Shown here in pieces: positions 8,624 to 17,273 of a stretch of 52,992 bases of DNA. The stretch covers positions 1 through 52,992 of the forward strand of contig CAKOUU010000011.1 in the NCBI GenBank assembly GCA_934120675.1, written 5' to 3'. The notes beneath the pieces were generated by a model, which was not told the origin of the DNA, did not search any database, and was given only the letters and a program-made list of their open reading frames with translations. The stretch's first letter is position 1. Each line of letters begins with the position of its first letter. The DNA comes from an uncultured Clostridia bacterium (GTDB lineage Bacteria > Bacillota > Clostridia > TANB77 > CAG-508). A program made the translations under genes and the position numbers.

Positions 8624-9559
8624 ATGAAAAATATAGAAATTATAGCAACAGGAAAGTATTTACCAGCAACTAAGATAGACAACACATATTTAGCAAAACA
8701 ATTAAATATAACAGAAGATTTTATATACAAAAGAACAGGAATACAAACAAGACACTATTCAAAAGAAGAAAACATAGAACAATTAGCAATAAAATGTATA
8801 GAAAATTTAATAGAAAAAAACTCACAAATAAATCCGCAAAATATAGACATGATTATAGTGGCAACAACATCAACCAATATGCTAATGCCAGGGATATCGT
8901 ATAAAATACAAGAACATTTTAATATTGAAAATTGTATGTGTTTAGATGTCTTAGCAGGATGTGCAGGATTTGTAAATGCATTGGATATAGCGCAATGTTA
9001 TCTTGAAACAGACAAAGCAAAAATGCCATTAGTAGTTGGAGTAGATTTATTATCAAAATGTATAGACCAAAAGGATGTATCAACATCAATTTTATTATCA
9101 GATGGTGCAGGAGCAGTTATATTGCAAAAAGCAAAAGAAGAAAACAGGCTTTATAGCAGTAATATAACAAGTCATGGTCAAAATGGTAAAATACTTACAT
9201 ATAGTGCAAACGAAAAGTTACAAATGGATGGTAAAGAAGTTTATAAGTATGCAGTTACAGAGACAGTAAAAAACGTAAAGGAATTGCTTAAAAAAAGCCA
9301 AATAAATATTGATGATATTAAATATATAATACCACATCAATCAAATTTGAAAATAATGAAATCAATTGCAAATAAATTGAAAATTGACAGCAAAAAAGTA
9401 TATACAAATATAGAAAATGTAGGAAATACATTTTGTGCAAGTATACCAATAGCATTAGACGAAATGTTTGAAAAACATTTGCTAAAAAAAGAAGATAAAG
9501 TTATTCTTTTAGGCTATGGTGGAGGCTTGAATACAGGAAGTATTTTAATGGAGGTTTAG
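8624..9559 (+). CDS. fabH: 3-oxoacyl-ACP synthase III
   Basis: Starts fatty acid chains by condensing acetyl-CoA (or a branched acyl-CoA) with malonyl-ACP. The 311-residue protein carries the Cys-His-Asn triad: C113 in LAGCAGF, H238 in IPHQSN and N268 in NVGNTF. The ATG at 8624 is chosen because AGAGGTGA precedes it; a GTG at 8618 lies inside that site. It ends one base before fabD begins, so the two are translationally coupled. Confidence 0.95.
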   Translation: MKNIEIIATGKYLPATKIDNTYLAKQLNITEDFIYKRTGIQTRHYSKEENIEQLAIKCIENLIEKNSQINPQNIDMIIVATTSTNMLMPGISYKIQEHFNIENCMCLDVLAGCAGFVNALDIAQCYLETDKAKMPLVVGVDLLSKCIDQKDVSTSILLSDGAGAVILQKAKEENRLYSSNITSHGQNGKILTYSANEKLQMDGKEVYKYAVTETVKNVKELLKKSQINIDDIKYIIPHQSNLKIMKSIANKLKIDSKKVYTNIENVGNTFCASIPIALDEMFEKHLLKKEDKVILLGYGGGLNTGSILMEV

Positions 9560-9560
9560 G

Positions 9561-10586
9561 ATGAAATTAGCATTTTTATTTCCCGGCCAAGGAAGTCAAA
9601 AGGTAGGAATGGGAAAAGATTTATATGATAAATATGAAGAAGTAAGAGAAGTATTTAAAAAAGCGTCTGAAATCACAGAAATAGATGTTGCAAAATTATG
9701 CTTTGAAGGTACAAGAAAAGAATATAATGGAACGGAATATTGTAAAGAAGAAAACACTACTAACAAAGAAAATATGCAAGACGATTTAAATAAAACAGAA
9801 AATACTCAAATAGCAATTGCTACAATGAGTTTGGCAATATTAGCAATTCTAGAAAAAAATGGAATACATGCAGACATATCAGTTGGATTAAGTTTAGGAG
9901 AATATCCTGCATTAATATATAGTGGAAAACTAAAATTTGAAGATGGAATAAGACTGTTAAAACAAAGAGGATATTTGATGCAACATAAATTACCAGAAGG
10001 CGAATACTCAATGCTTGCAATAATAGGATTAGATTCAAAAAAAATAAAAGAAATATGCAAGGACTTGCAAGATAAAGGGATGTTTATAGTTCCTGCAAAT
10101 TACAATTATTCAAATCAAACTGTAGTTTCTGGGAGTAAAGATGCAATTGAATTAGCAGGAAATTTATTTAAGGAAAATGGAGCAAAAAAAGTTGTTACAT
10201 TAAAAACAAGTGGTCCATTCCATACAAAAGCATTAGAAGATGCAAAAAATGAATATATACAAGATTTAGAAAAAGTTCATTTTCAAAAAGGCACAACAAA
10301 TGTTATAAAAAATATTGACGGAACTTTTTATAAAGACACAGATGACATGGTAGAAATACTATCAAAGCATATTGTTAGCCCAGTTAGATTTGATAAAGCA
10401 ATCAAATTAATGAATGACGAAAAAGTAGATACATTTGTAGAAATTGGGCCGGGAAAAGCATTAACAGGTTTTATCAGAAAAGAACTAAGTGATGTAAATA
10501 CAATAAATATATATGATGTAGAAACTTTAGAAAAAGCAATACAAGAATTAATTCCAAACATAGGAGGAAGAGAAAATGGAAGATAA
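9561..10586 (+). CDS. fabD: Malonyl-CoA:ACP transacylase
   Basis: Moves malonyl from CoA to acyl carrier protein to feed chain elongation. The 341-residue protein starts with the family's FLFPGQGSQ. Nucleophile S111 lies in the GLSLGEY elbow, and catalytic H221 in SGPFHTKAL. Between CFEG (residue 50) and TENTQIA (about 80) there is an insertion of about 20-25 polar residues that most FabD proteins lack; it precedes the active site and should lie on the surface. The gene overlaps fabG by 11 bases, and fabH ends just before it. Confidence 0.94.
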   Translation: MKLAFLFPGQGSQKVGMGKDLYDKYEEVREVFKKASEITEIDVAKLCFEGTRKEYNGTEYCKEENTTNKENMQDDLNKTENTQIAIATMSLAILAILEKNGIHADISVGLSLGEYPALIYSGKLKFEDGIRLLKQRGYLMQHKLPEGEYSMLAIIGLDSKKIKEICKDLQDKGMFIVPANYNYSNQTVVSGSKDAIELAGNLFKENGAKKVVTLKTSGPFHTKALEDAKNEYIQDLEKVHFQKGTTNVIKNIDGTFYKDTDDMVEILSKHIVSPVRFDKAIKLMNDEKVDTFVEIGPGKALTGFIRKELSDVNTINIYDVETLEKAIQELIPNIGGRENGR

Positions 10587-11316
10587 GAAAGTGGCTTTAA
10601 TAACAGGCGGAACAAGAGGAATAGGAAAAGCAATAGCAATTAAATTTGCAAAAAACGGATATAATCTAGTTTTAAATTATGTATCAGATAGAACAAATTT
10701 AGAAGAATTAGAAAATGAATTTAAAGAATATAATATTGAGGTTTTATTCATAAAAACAGATGTATCAAATTTTGAGGATTGTGAAAACATGGCTAAACAG
10801 GCTATAGCAAAATTTGGAAAAATAGATGTTTTGGTAAATAATGCTGGAATTACAAAAGATAGTTTATTACTTAGAATGACTCAGGATGATTTTGAAAAAG
10901 TAATAAATATCAATTTAAAAGGCACATTTAATGTTACAAAAAGTATCGTACCTTATATGATGAAAAAAAGAACAGGTAAAATAGTAAATATCAGTTCAGT
11001 AGTTGGAGTATCTGGAAATGCAGGTCAATGCAATTATGCCGCTTCTAAAGCTGGTATTATAGGATTTACAAAAAGTATTGCTAAAGAATTAGCAAGTAGA
11101 AATATATTAGCAAATTGTGTAGCACCTGGTTTTATTGATACAGATATGACATCTGTTTTAAGTGATAGTGTTAAGGAAAATATAAATGCTCAAATACCAT
11201 TAAAAAGAATGGGAAGTAGTGAAGAAATTGCAAATTCAGTTTATTTCTTGGCTGGAGAAGAAAATACATATATAACAGGTCAAGTCTTAAATGTTGATGG
11301 TGGTATGTTGATGTAA
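10576..11316 (+). CDS. fabG: 3-oxoacyl-ACP reductase
   Basis: NADPH-dependent reduction of 3-oxoacyl-ACP in the elongation cycle. The 246-residue short-chain dehydrogenase has the dinucleotide motif TGGTRGIG (about 10-17), the NNAG motif near 88-91, and the catalytic S141, Y154 and K158 (ISSVVG and YAASK). It begins inside the end of fabD after AGGAGGAAG. After the stop there is a long A/T inverted repeat and then the tail of a convergent minus-strand gene. Confidence 0.95.
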   Translation: MEDKKVALITGGTRGIGKAIAIKFAKNGYNLVLNYVSDRTNLEELENEFKEYNIEVLFIKTDVSNFEDCENMAKQAIAKFGKIDVLVNNAGITKDSLLLRMTQDDFEKVININLKGTFNVTKSIVPYMMKKRTGKIVNISSVVGVSGNAGQCNYAASKAGIIGFTKSIAKELASRNILANCVAPGFIDTDMTSVLSDSVKENINAQIPLKRMGSSEEIANSVYFLAGEENTYITGQVLNVDGGMLM

Positions 11317-11317
11317 A

Positions 11318-11361
11318 GTTTTATATTATATGAAGTTCAGAAAAACTTTCTATAATATAAA
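11318..11361. repeat. A/T inverted repeat after fabG
   Basis: TTTTATATTATA with AAGTT on the left pairs with AACTT and TATAATATAAAA on the right. It lacks a proper T run, so it could be a weak terminator or a 3' end stabiliser for the fabH-fabD-fabG transcript. Confidence 0.45.
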
Positions 11362-11392
11362 ATGGGAGAGATAAAATCTCCCCCAGTGAATG
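11361..11392 (-). terminator. Terminator of the minus-strand small gene
   Basis: Read on the minus strand, GGGGGAGA / TCTCTCCC closes an A/T-rich loop and is followed by ATTTTAT. It lies just beyond the stop of the gene ending at 11401. Confidence 0.6.
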
Positions 11393-11400
11393 AAAAAAAT

Positions 11401-11664
11401 TTAACCTAAAAAAAGAAAAGTGATAATAATTGTAGCCAAGGCGTCAGAATACAACACCGTGCTATTCATAATATTTGGTTTATATCCCAAGACATTAGCA
11501 AGAATTACATTCAAAGAATCAATCTCAATATCTGGATAAGCACCTCTTTCATCATAGGTTATCTTTGGAATGGATATAGTAACCGGCTGGTTTTTTATAC
11601 CACAACTCCTGAAGATATTTAGCTGGTCCTTTATCAAAGTTTCAATAGACCGTTTTTCACTCAT
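11401..11664 (-). CDS. Small hypothetical protein (87 aa) inserted between fab operons
   Basis: Not recognised. The start at 11664 is supported by AAGGAGG eight bases upstream on the minus strand. The 87-residue product begins MSEKRSIETLIKDQLN and contains a Pro/Ile-rich stretch (VTISIPKITYDERG). It ends in a strongly hydrophobic segment (about the last 15 residues), possibly a C-terminal membrane anchor. It converges on fabG and diverges from fabF, so it splits the fatty acid block. It is one of three minus-strand genes or gene remnants with AGGAGG sites in the 11-19.4 kb region. No function can be given. Confidence 0.65.
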   Translation of the reverse strand: MSEKRSIETLIKDQLNIFRSCGIKNQPVTISIPKITYDERGAYPDIEIDSLNVILANVLGYKPNIMNSTVLYSDALATIIITFLFLG

Positions 11665-11849
11665 ATACTTTACCTCCTTGAACTTTATAAAAAGTATTAT
11701 AACATATATTATTATGAATTGCAAAAAAATATTACTTTTGAAAGTAGAAGAAAGTGTTTAGTATTAGGAAAGTCAAATAAATTTTCTAATATATAGTAAA
11801 AACTTAATATTATAAATTTATATATTTAAATAGAAAGGAAAATAAAAAA

Positions 11850-13082
11850 ATGGAAAGAAGAGTTGTAGTAACAGGATTAGGAGCCATAACTCCTATAGGA
11901 AACAATGTAGAAGAATTCTGGAAAGGAATAAAAGAAAACAAATGTGGTATAGCACAAATAACAGAATTTGACACAGAAAAATTCAAAGTAAAATTAGCAG
12001 GAGAAGTAAAAGAATACAATCCTGAAGAGCACTTTGACAAAAGAAGTTGCAAAAGACTAGACAAATTTTCACAATTTGCAATAATAGCATCAAGAGAAGC
12101 AATGAAAGACAGTGGAATTACACCAGAAAATACAGACATGAACAGAGTTGGAGTTGTAATTAGTTCAGGTATAGGTGGACTTTCTACAATAGAAAAAGAA
12201 AATGAACATTATATAGAAAAAGGTCCAGACAGAGTATCACCAATGTACATACCTATGAGCATATGCAATATGGCTGCAGGAAATGTAGCAATCGAATTAG
12301 GAACAAAAGGTGAATCTATATCTGTTGTAACAGCATGTGCAGGTGGAACTCATTCAATAGGTGAAGCATACAGAATGATAAAAAACGGATACGAAGATGC
12401 AATTTTAGCAGGAGGAACAGAAGCATCAATTACACCTACAGGTATAGCAGGGTTCACAAATATAAAAGCTTTAACCCAAGCAACAGACGCAAATAGAGCA
12501 AGTATTCCATTTGACAAAGAAAGAAGCGGATTTGTAATGGGAGAAGGAGCGGGTGTTATTGTTCTAGAAGAATTAGAACATGCTAAAGCAAGAAATGCAA
12601 AAATATATGCAGAAATAGTAGGATATGGAGCAACATCAGATGCATATCATATAACATCACCTGCACCAGACGGAGAAGGTGCTGCCAGAGCCATGAAAAG
12701 AGCCCTAGAAGAAAATAATACAAAACCAGAAGATATTACATATATAAATGCTCATGGAACATCTACACACCTAAATGATGCAGGAGAAACATCTGCAATA
12801 AAACTAGCATTTGGAGAAGCAAGTAAAAAAGTAATGGTAAGTTCAACAAAAGGAAATACAGGACATTTATTAGGTGCCGCAGGTGGAGTAGAAGCAGTTG
12901 TTTGTATAAAAGCAATAGAAGACAACTTTGTACCACCTACAATAAATTACAAAGTACCAGATGAAGAATGTGATTTAGATATAGTACCAAATGAAGGTAG
13001 AAATATAGAAGTGAAATATGCAATGTCAAATTCATTAGGATTTGGAGGACATAATAGTTCTATAATATTCAAAAAAATTTAG
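11850..13082 (+). CDS. fabF: 3-oxoacyl-ACP synthase II
   Basis: Condenses acyl-ACP with malonyl-ACP during elongation. The 410-residue protein has the full Cys-His-His triad: C163 in TACAGG, H302 in NAHGTST and H339 in GNTGHLLGAAGG. The ribosome binding site is GAAAGGAAA. Upstream lies an imperfect inverted repeat (ATTAGGAAAG ... TTTTCTAAT, about 11763-11792). It resembles a palindrome at 16766-16793 and might be a regulatory site. The gene heads fabF-accB-fabZ-accC. Confidence 0.95.
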   Translation: MERRVVVTGLGAITPIGNNVEEFWKGIKENKCGIAQITEFDTEKFKVKLAGEVKEYNPEEHFDKRSCKRLDKFSQFAIIASREAMKDSGITPENTDMNRVGVVISSGIGGLSTIEKENEHYIEKGPDRVSPMYIPMSICNMAAGNVAIELGTKGESISVVTACAGGTHSIGEAYRMIKNGYEDAILAGGTEASITPTGIAGFTNIKALTQATDANRASIPFDKERSGFVMGEGAGVIVLEELEHAKARNAKIYAEIVGYGATSDAYHITSPAPDGEGAARAMKRALEENNTKPEDITYINAHGTSTHLNDAGETSAIKLAFGEASKKVMVSSTKGNTGHLLGAAGGVEAVVCIKAIEDNFVPPTINYKVPDEECDLDIVPNEGRNIEVKYAMSNSLGFGGHNSSIIFKKI

Positions 13083-13091
13083 GAGGAAAAT

Positions 13092-13586
13092 ATGGATTAC
13101 GAAGAAATCAAAAAATTAATTGATGACATGGGAAATGCTAAAATAGACGAACTAGAAATAGAATTTCCAGAAGGTATGAAAATAAGCATGAAGAAAAATA
13201 CGGAAAAAGAAATTGTAGTAACAAATGGTGCACAAATGCAAGCAAATGCAATATCAACAACACCTACAACAAATGTTGTTTTGAATAATCAAAATAATGC
13301 AGAAGTACCAATAAACGAAACAACAGGTAATAAAAATGCACAAGAAGAAAATTACAAAATTATAAAATCACCTATGGTAGGAACATTTTATTCAAGACCT
13401 GCACCAAATAAAGAGGCATTTGCAAAAGCAGGTGATACAGTAAAAAAAGGTCAAGTTATATGCATAGTAGAAGCAATGAAACTAATGAATGAAATAGAAT
13501 CAGAATTTGACGGAGAAATAGCAGAAATATGTGTAAAAGATGGAGACGTGGTAGAATATGGAACACCATTATTTAAAATAAAATAA
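13092..13586 (+). CDS. accB: Biotin carboxyl carrier protein of acetyl-CoA carboxylase
   Basis: Carries the carboxybiotin arm between biotin carboxylase and carboxyltransferase. In 164 residues there is an N-terminal part (1-40), a flexible Asn/Thr/Ala-rich linker (about 40-88) and the C-terminal biotinyl domain (90-164). The biotinylated lysine is K130 in VEAMKLM, and the thumb-like region is KSPMVGTFYSRP. AGGAGGAAAA overlaps the end of fabF. The modifying enzyme BirA is encoded about 5 kb upstream. Confidence 0.95.
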   Translation: MDYEEIKKLIDDMGNAKIDELEIEFPEGMKISMKKNTEKEIVVTNGAQMQANAISTTPTTNVVLNNQNNAEVPINETTGNKNAQEENYKIIKSPMVGTFYSRPAPNKEAFAKAGDTVKKGQVICIVEAMKLMNEIESEFDGEIAEICVKDGDVVEYGTPLFKIK

Positions 13587-13589
13587 ATA

Positions 13590-13680
13590 AAAAAATTTGA
13601 TAACAATAAGTGAACATCTCAAGATTTTGCAGACAAATTTTGAAAAAATTTGGATGACGATGAGTGAACGAAAGGCGGAA
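13590..13680 (+). repeat. Imperfect tandem repeat ahead of fabZ
   Basis: AAAAAATTTG followed by an AAGTGAAC or GAGTGAAC ending occurs twice about 50 bases apart, between accB and fabZ. The second copy runs into the fabZ ribosome binding region (AAAGGCGG). It is more G-rich than usual for this genome. Its function is unknown. Confidence 0.4.
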
Positions 13681-13687
13681 AATTAAA

Positions 13688-14119
13688 ATGTTAAATAAAG
13701 AAGAAATCAAAAAAATAATACCACAAAGAGACCCATTTTTAATGATAGACGAAGTAGAAGAATACACACCAGGAGAAAGTTGTACAGCATACAAAAATGT
13801 ATCAACAGACGAATATTACTTTAAAGGTCACTTTCCTGGTAATCCAATAATGCCAGGAGTATTAATGGTGGAAGCACTAGCACAAACAGGTGCAGTTGCA
13901 ATACTATCACTAGAAGAAAACAAAAATAAGAATGCTCTATTTGGAGGAATAAATAATTTAAAATTCAAAAAACAAGTAGTGCCAGGAGATAGATTAAAAT
14001 TAGAGGTAAAAATTATTAAGCAAAAAGGTCCAGTTGGTATTGGAGAAGCAATTGCAACAGTAGATGGAAAAGTTGCAGTAAAAGGAGAATTAACATTTGC
14101 AATTGTAAACAATAAATAA
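13688..14119 (+). CDS. fabZ: 3-hydroxyacyl-ACP dehydratase
   Basis: Removes water from 3-hydroxyacyl-ACP in elongation. The 143-residue hot-dog protein has catalytic H48 in FKGHFPGNP and E62 in LMVEALAQ. The start at 13688 follows GGCGGAAAA. An in-frame upstream ATG at 13664 would add eight mostly basic residues (NERRKIK-like) that do not look like the family. It lies between accB and accC, giving mixed carboxylase and dehydratase order. Confidence 0.94.
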   Translation: MLNKEEIKKIIPQRDPFLMIDEVEEYTPGESCTAYKNVSTDEYYFKGHFPGNPIMPGVLMVEALAQTGAVAILSLEENKNKNALFGGINNLKFKKQVVPGDRLKLEVKIIKQKGPVGIGEAIATVDGKVAVKGELTFAIVNNK

Positions 14120-14219
14120 AAATTCGGGATTAGGGGGCCACTACATAAAATCCCTATTTTAAAATATATTTTTTAATTTATAGTTATATATATTAATAAG
14201 AATATGAAAGGAAAAGAAA

Positions 14220-15575
14220 ATGCTAAAAAAAATATTAATAGCAAATCGAGGAGAAATTGCAGTAAGAATAATAAGAGCCTGTAGAGAATTAGGAATAAGA
14301 ACAGTAGCAGTATATTCAGAAATAGACAAAAACTCATTACACAAAGAACTAGCAGATGAGGCGGTGTGCATAGGACCAGCACCATCTAACAAAAGTTATT
14401 TAAATGTAAAAGCAATAATTGAAGCAGCATGTTTAACAGGATGTGATGGAATACACCCAGGATATGGCTTTTTATCTGAAAATAGTAGTTTTGCTAAAAT
14501 GTGTGATGAAATTGGAATCAAATTTATAGGTCCAACACATAAAATGATAGAATTAATGGGAAACAAGTCAAAAGCAAAAGAAACAATGAAAAATGCAGGC
14601 GTGCCAGTTGTTCCAGGCTCAGATGGATTAGTTGATAATGTATTAGAAGCAATAAAAGTAGCATTGAGGATTGGATATCCTGTTATTTTAAAAGCATCAA
14701 GTGGTGGTGGAGGCAAAGGGATACGAATTGCCTACAACGAAAAAGAACTTGTAAAATTTTATGATTTAGTAAGGCAAGAGGCCAAAATTTCTTTTAATGA
14801 CGACTCTATTTACATCGAAAAATTCATAGAAAATCCAAGACATATAGAAGTTCAAGTAATGGCAGACGAACATGGAAATGTAATACATTTAGGAGAAAGA
14901 GATTGTACTGTACAAAGAAATAATCAAAAAATGTTAGAAGAAACGCCTTCAGGAGTAATAACAGACAAATTAAGACAAAAAATGGGAAAAATTACTGTAA
15001 ATGCCTTAAAAGAAATTGGATATAGCAATGTTGGAACAATTGAATATTTGCTAGATAAAAACAAAGATTTTTACTTTATGGAAATGAATACAAGAGTTCA
15101 AGTTGAACACCCTATAACAGAAACAATTACAGGTGTTGATATTATAAAAGAACAATTAAGAATTGCATCAGGAGAAAAGTTACAATATAAGCAAGACGAT
15201 ATCAAATTTACAGGACATAGTTTAGAGGCCAGAATAAATGCAGAAAATCCATATAAAAACTTTATGCCATGTCCAGGTGAAATAAAAGAATTACATATTC
15301 CAGGAGGAAATGGTGTAAGAATAGACACGGCAATTTATCCAGGCTACAAGATACCTCCTACATATGACTCTATGATTGCAAAAGTTATTGTACACGGGAA
15401 AGACAGAAATGAATCAATTGCAAAAATGAAAAGTGCATTAGGTGAATTTGTCATTGATGGTATAAGTACTAATATTGATTTTTTATATAAGATTTTAGAA
15501 GATGAAGATTTTATTAGTAATAATTATGATACTTCTTTTATTGCTAAGAAATTTGCAAATAAGCTTCAAAGTTGA
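14220..15575 (+). CDS. accC: Biotin carboxylase subunit of acetyl-CoA carboxylase
   Basis: ATP-dependent carboxylation of biotin on AccB. The 451 residues show the N-terminal preATP-grasp domain (KKILIANRGEIAVRI), the ATP-grasp glycine loop ASSGGGGKGI near residue 160, the EKF and RDCTVQRNNQK segments, EMNTRVQVEHP, and the C-terminal biotin carboxylase domain (GHSLEARINAE). The ribosome binding site is GAAAGGAAAAG. The gene is intact. A 186-bp near-palindrome begins 27 bases after its stop and separates it from accD. Confidence 0.95.
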   Translation: MLKKILIANRGEIAVRIIRACRELGIRTVAVYSEIDKNSLHKELADEAVCIGPAPSNKSYLNVKAIIEAACLTGCDGIHPGYGFLSENSSFAKMCDEIGIKFIGPTHKMIELMGNKSKAKETMKNAGVPVVPGSDGLVDNVLEAIKVALRIGYPVILKASSGGGGKGIRIAYNEKELVKFYDLVRQEAKISFNDDSIYIEKFIENPRHIEVQVMADEHGNVIHLGERDCTVQRNNQKMLEETPSGVITDKLRQKMGKITVNALKEIGYSNVGTIEYLLDKNKDFYFMEMNTRVQVEHPITETITGVDIIKEQLRIASGEKLQYKQDDIKFTGHSLEARINAENPYKNFMPCPGEIKELHIPGGNGVRIDTAIYPGYKIPPTYDSMIAKVIVHGKDRNESIAKMKSALGEFVIDGISTNIDFLYKILEDEDFISNNYDTSFIAKKFANKLQS

Positions 15576-15601
15576 TTATAAGATTTTTATAATTTTATTT
15601 A

Positions 15602-15787
15602 TGCTTATATGTATATGTAATAGTTTTCATATATTTTTCGACTTAACTTACATAACGTTAACAAATTCTAATGCAAAAACTATAACAATACCCGAAAACA
15701 GAACCCTTTATAGCTTTTACATAAGAATTTGTAACACTAGTAAGTAGTATCAAAATATATTCAAACTATTACATATACATATAAGCA
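15602..15787. repeat. 186-bp long near-palindrome between accC and accD
   Basis: Perfect 25-bp terminal inverted repeats (15602-15626 and 15763-15787, sharing TGCTTATATGTATATG). The inverted symmetry continues inward imperfectly over roughly 85 bases per arm, including GTTAACAAATTCT / AGAATTTGTAAC and AAAACTATA / TATAGCTTTT. The centre is near 15695. It holds no credible gene. It could be a MITE-like insertion or a large hairpin acting on accC or accD mRNA. Confidence 0.75.
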
Positions 15788-15822
15788 AAAAAATATAAAA
15801 ACTAGATACAAGGAGAAAAGCG

Positions 15823-16671
15823 ATGGTAATAGAAAAAATCAAAAAAATAAATCCAAAAGAGCCAGATCAAAAGAATGAAAAAGCATCAGATATGCTAGTT
15901 GGTAAATGGGTAAAGTGCAATAATTGTAAAGAAATACTATACAAGGAAGAACTAAAAAACAATTATAGCATATGCCCAAACTGTGGTAAATATTTTAGAC
16001 TATCAGCCAGAAGACGAATAAAGCAAATAATAGACGAAGGAACATTTGAAGAGATAGATACAGATATGCAAACAAGTGATTTGTTAAATTTTGAAGGCTA
16101 TAAAGAAAAGATTCAAGCCTTACAAGAAAAGACAAAAATACAAGAGGCAATACAAACTGGAACAGGAAATATAAATGGTTTAAAAGTTGCAATAGGTGTT
16201 ATGGATAGTAATTTCATGATGGGAAGCATGGGATGTGTTGTTGGCGAGAAAATAACAAGATTAGTTGAAAAAGCGATAGAAGAAAGATTGCCTGTTATTA
16301 TATTTTGTGTATCAGGTGGAGCTAGGATGCAAGAAGGAATAATATCATTAATGCAAATGGCAAAAACATCGTCAGCAATAGCTAAACTAGATAAAGCAGG
16401 TTTATTATATATATCTGTATTAACAGACCCTACTACAGGAGGAGTAACTGCAAGTTTTGCAAGTTTGGGCGATATTATTTTGGCAGAGCCAGGTGCTTTA
16501 ATCGGCTTTGCAGGTCCAAGGGTTATAGAACAAACAATTAAACAGAAACTACCAGAAGGATTTCAAAGTGCAGAGTTTTTATTGGAACATGGATTTATTG
16601 ATAAAATAGTTGAAAGAAAAAATATGAAAAATACATTATATAATATTGTAAAATTGCATCAAAATGGATAA
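15823..16671 (+). CDS. accD: Acetyl-CoA carboxylase carboxyltransferase subunit beta
   Basis: With AccA, moves carboxyl from carboxybiotin to acetyl-CoA. The 282 residues have the N-terminal zinc ribbon (C32 and C35 in CNNC, C51 and C54 in CPNC) and a crotonase-fold carboxyltransferase domain with GGARMQEG and DPTTGGVTASFA. AAGGAGAAAA precedes the start. It is separated from accC by the near-palindrome and from accA by a convergent small gene, so it may be transcribed from its own promoter. Confidence 0.95.
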   Translation: MVIEKIKKINPKEPDQKNEKASDMLVGKWVKCNNCKEILYKEELKNNYSICPNCGKYFRLSARRRIKQIIDEGTFEEIDTDMQTSDLLNFEGYKEKIQALQEKTKIQEAIQTGTGNINGLKVAIGVMDSNFMMGSMGCVVGEKITRLVEKAIEERLPVIIFCVSGGARMQEGIISLMQMAKTSSAIAKLDKAGLLYISVLTDPTTGGVTASFASLGDIILAEPGALIGFAGPRVIEQTIKQKLPEGFQSAEFLLEHGFIDKIVERKNMKNTLYNIVKLHQNG

Positions 16672-16761
16672 AACGAACAATGTTCGCTAATAAAATTATA
16701 TACATTAATAGGATTAAAATACTAAATAGAACAAATCTGAAAATTTTCAATTTTCAGCCTT

Positions 16762-16797
16762 ATATTAGGAAAGTTGCATAACTTTCCTAATATATAA
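16762..16797. promoter_or_regulatory. Palindrome downstream of accD
   Basis: ATTAGGAAAGTT and AACTTTCCTAAT form a perfect 12-bp inverted repeat around a GCAT centre, without a T run on either side. A second short palindrome (CTGAAAATT / AATTTTCAG) lies at about 16737-16757. A related imperfect copy of the first precedes fabF. It could be an operator or an mRNA 3' structure. Confidence 0.45.
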
Positions 16798-16826
16798 AAA
16801 GAGGAAACTACAATGTAATTTCCTCA
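16796..16826 (-). terminator. Terminator of the minus-strand small gene
   Basis: On the minus strand, GAGGAAAT ... GTTTCCTC is followed by TTTTTATAT, 20 bases after the stop of the gene ending at 16847. Confidence 0.7.
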
Positions 16827-16846
16827 AAAATTCGGGTAACAAGCAC

Positions 16847-17107
16847 TTATTCATAAAAAACAATAATCGTTTTGAATAAACTTGGGTGATATAATCTACA
16901 TCGGCAATTATATTGCCGTGCAACTTGATATGCAACGTCTCTATCAAAACGATGCATAAACAAGAGTTTTTCATTGAAGATTTCTTTTGGTTCAAACTTC
17001 TTGATATATTCAAAAAATTCTTCCCAAAGAAGCTCTTCCTGTTTATCCTTTCTTTTCTGTTCCATTTTTTTAAATTTTACCCGAAGAGTTTTTAAATCCT
17101 TCTTCAT
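16847..17107 (-). CDS. Small hypothetical protein (86 aa) between accD and accA
   Basis: Not recognised. The start at 17107 is well supported by AGGAGGAA on the minus strand. The 86-residue product is basic and helical for its first 40 residues (KKDLKTLRVKFKKMEQKRKD), then has EEFFEYIKKFEPKEIF and a Cys/His-bearing part (HRFDRDVA, NCRCRLYH) near the C-terminus. It has its own terminator. It converges with accD and diverges from accA, like the small gene between fabG and fabF. Its function is unknown. Confidence 0.68.
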   Translation of the reverse strand: MKKDLKTLRVKFKKMEQKRKDKQEELLWEEFFEYIKKFEPKEIFNEKLLFMHRFDRDVAYQVARQYNCRCRLYHPSLFKTIIVFYE

Positions 17108-17273
17108 AATGTATTCCTCCTATAGATTAATGGATTTATTTGCAATAAATATAATTAATTATAACACAAAATAAGCTATTAGTCAAAATTTCCAAAATCA
17201 CACAAGAACAATAACTAATTAAGAAAGTGATATATATTATTAATTAACCATAAAAAAGAAAGGATGGATGTAA

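Noticed and set aside
15502..15747. Hydrophobic open frame of 81 codons
   Set aside because: It overlaps the end of accC and the left arm of the long palindrome, has no ribosome binding site, and its Ile/Leu richness comes from A/T-rich DNA.
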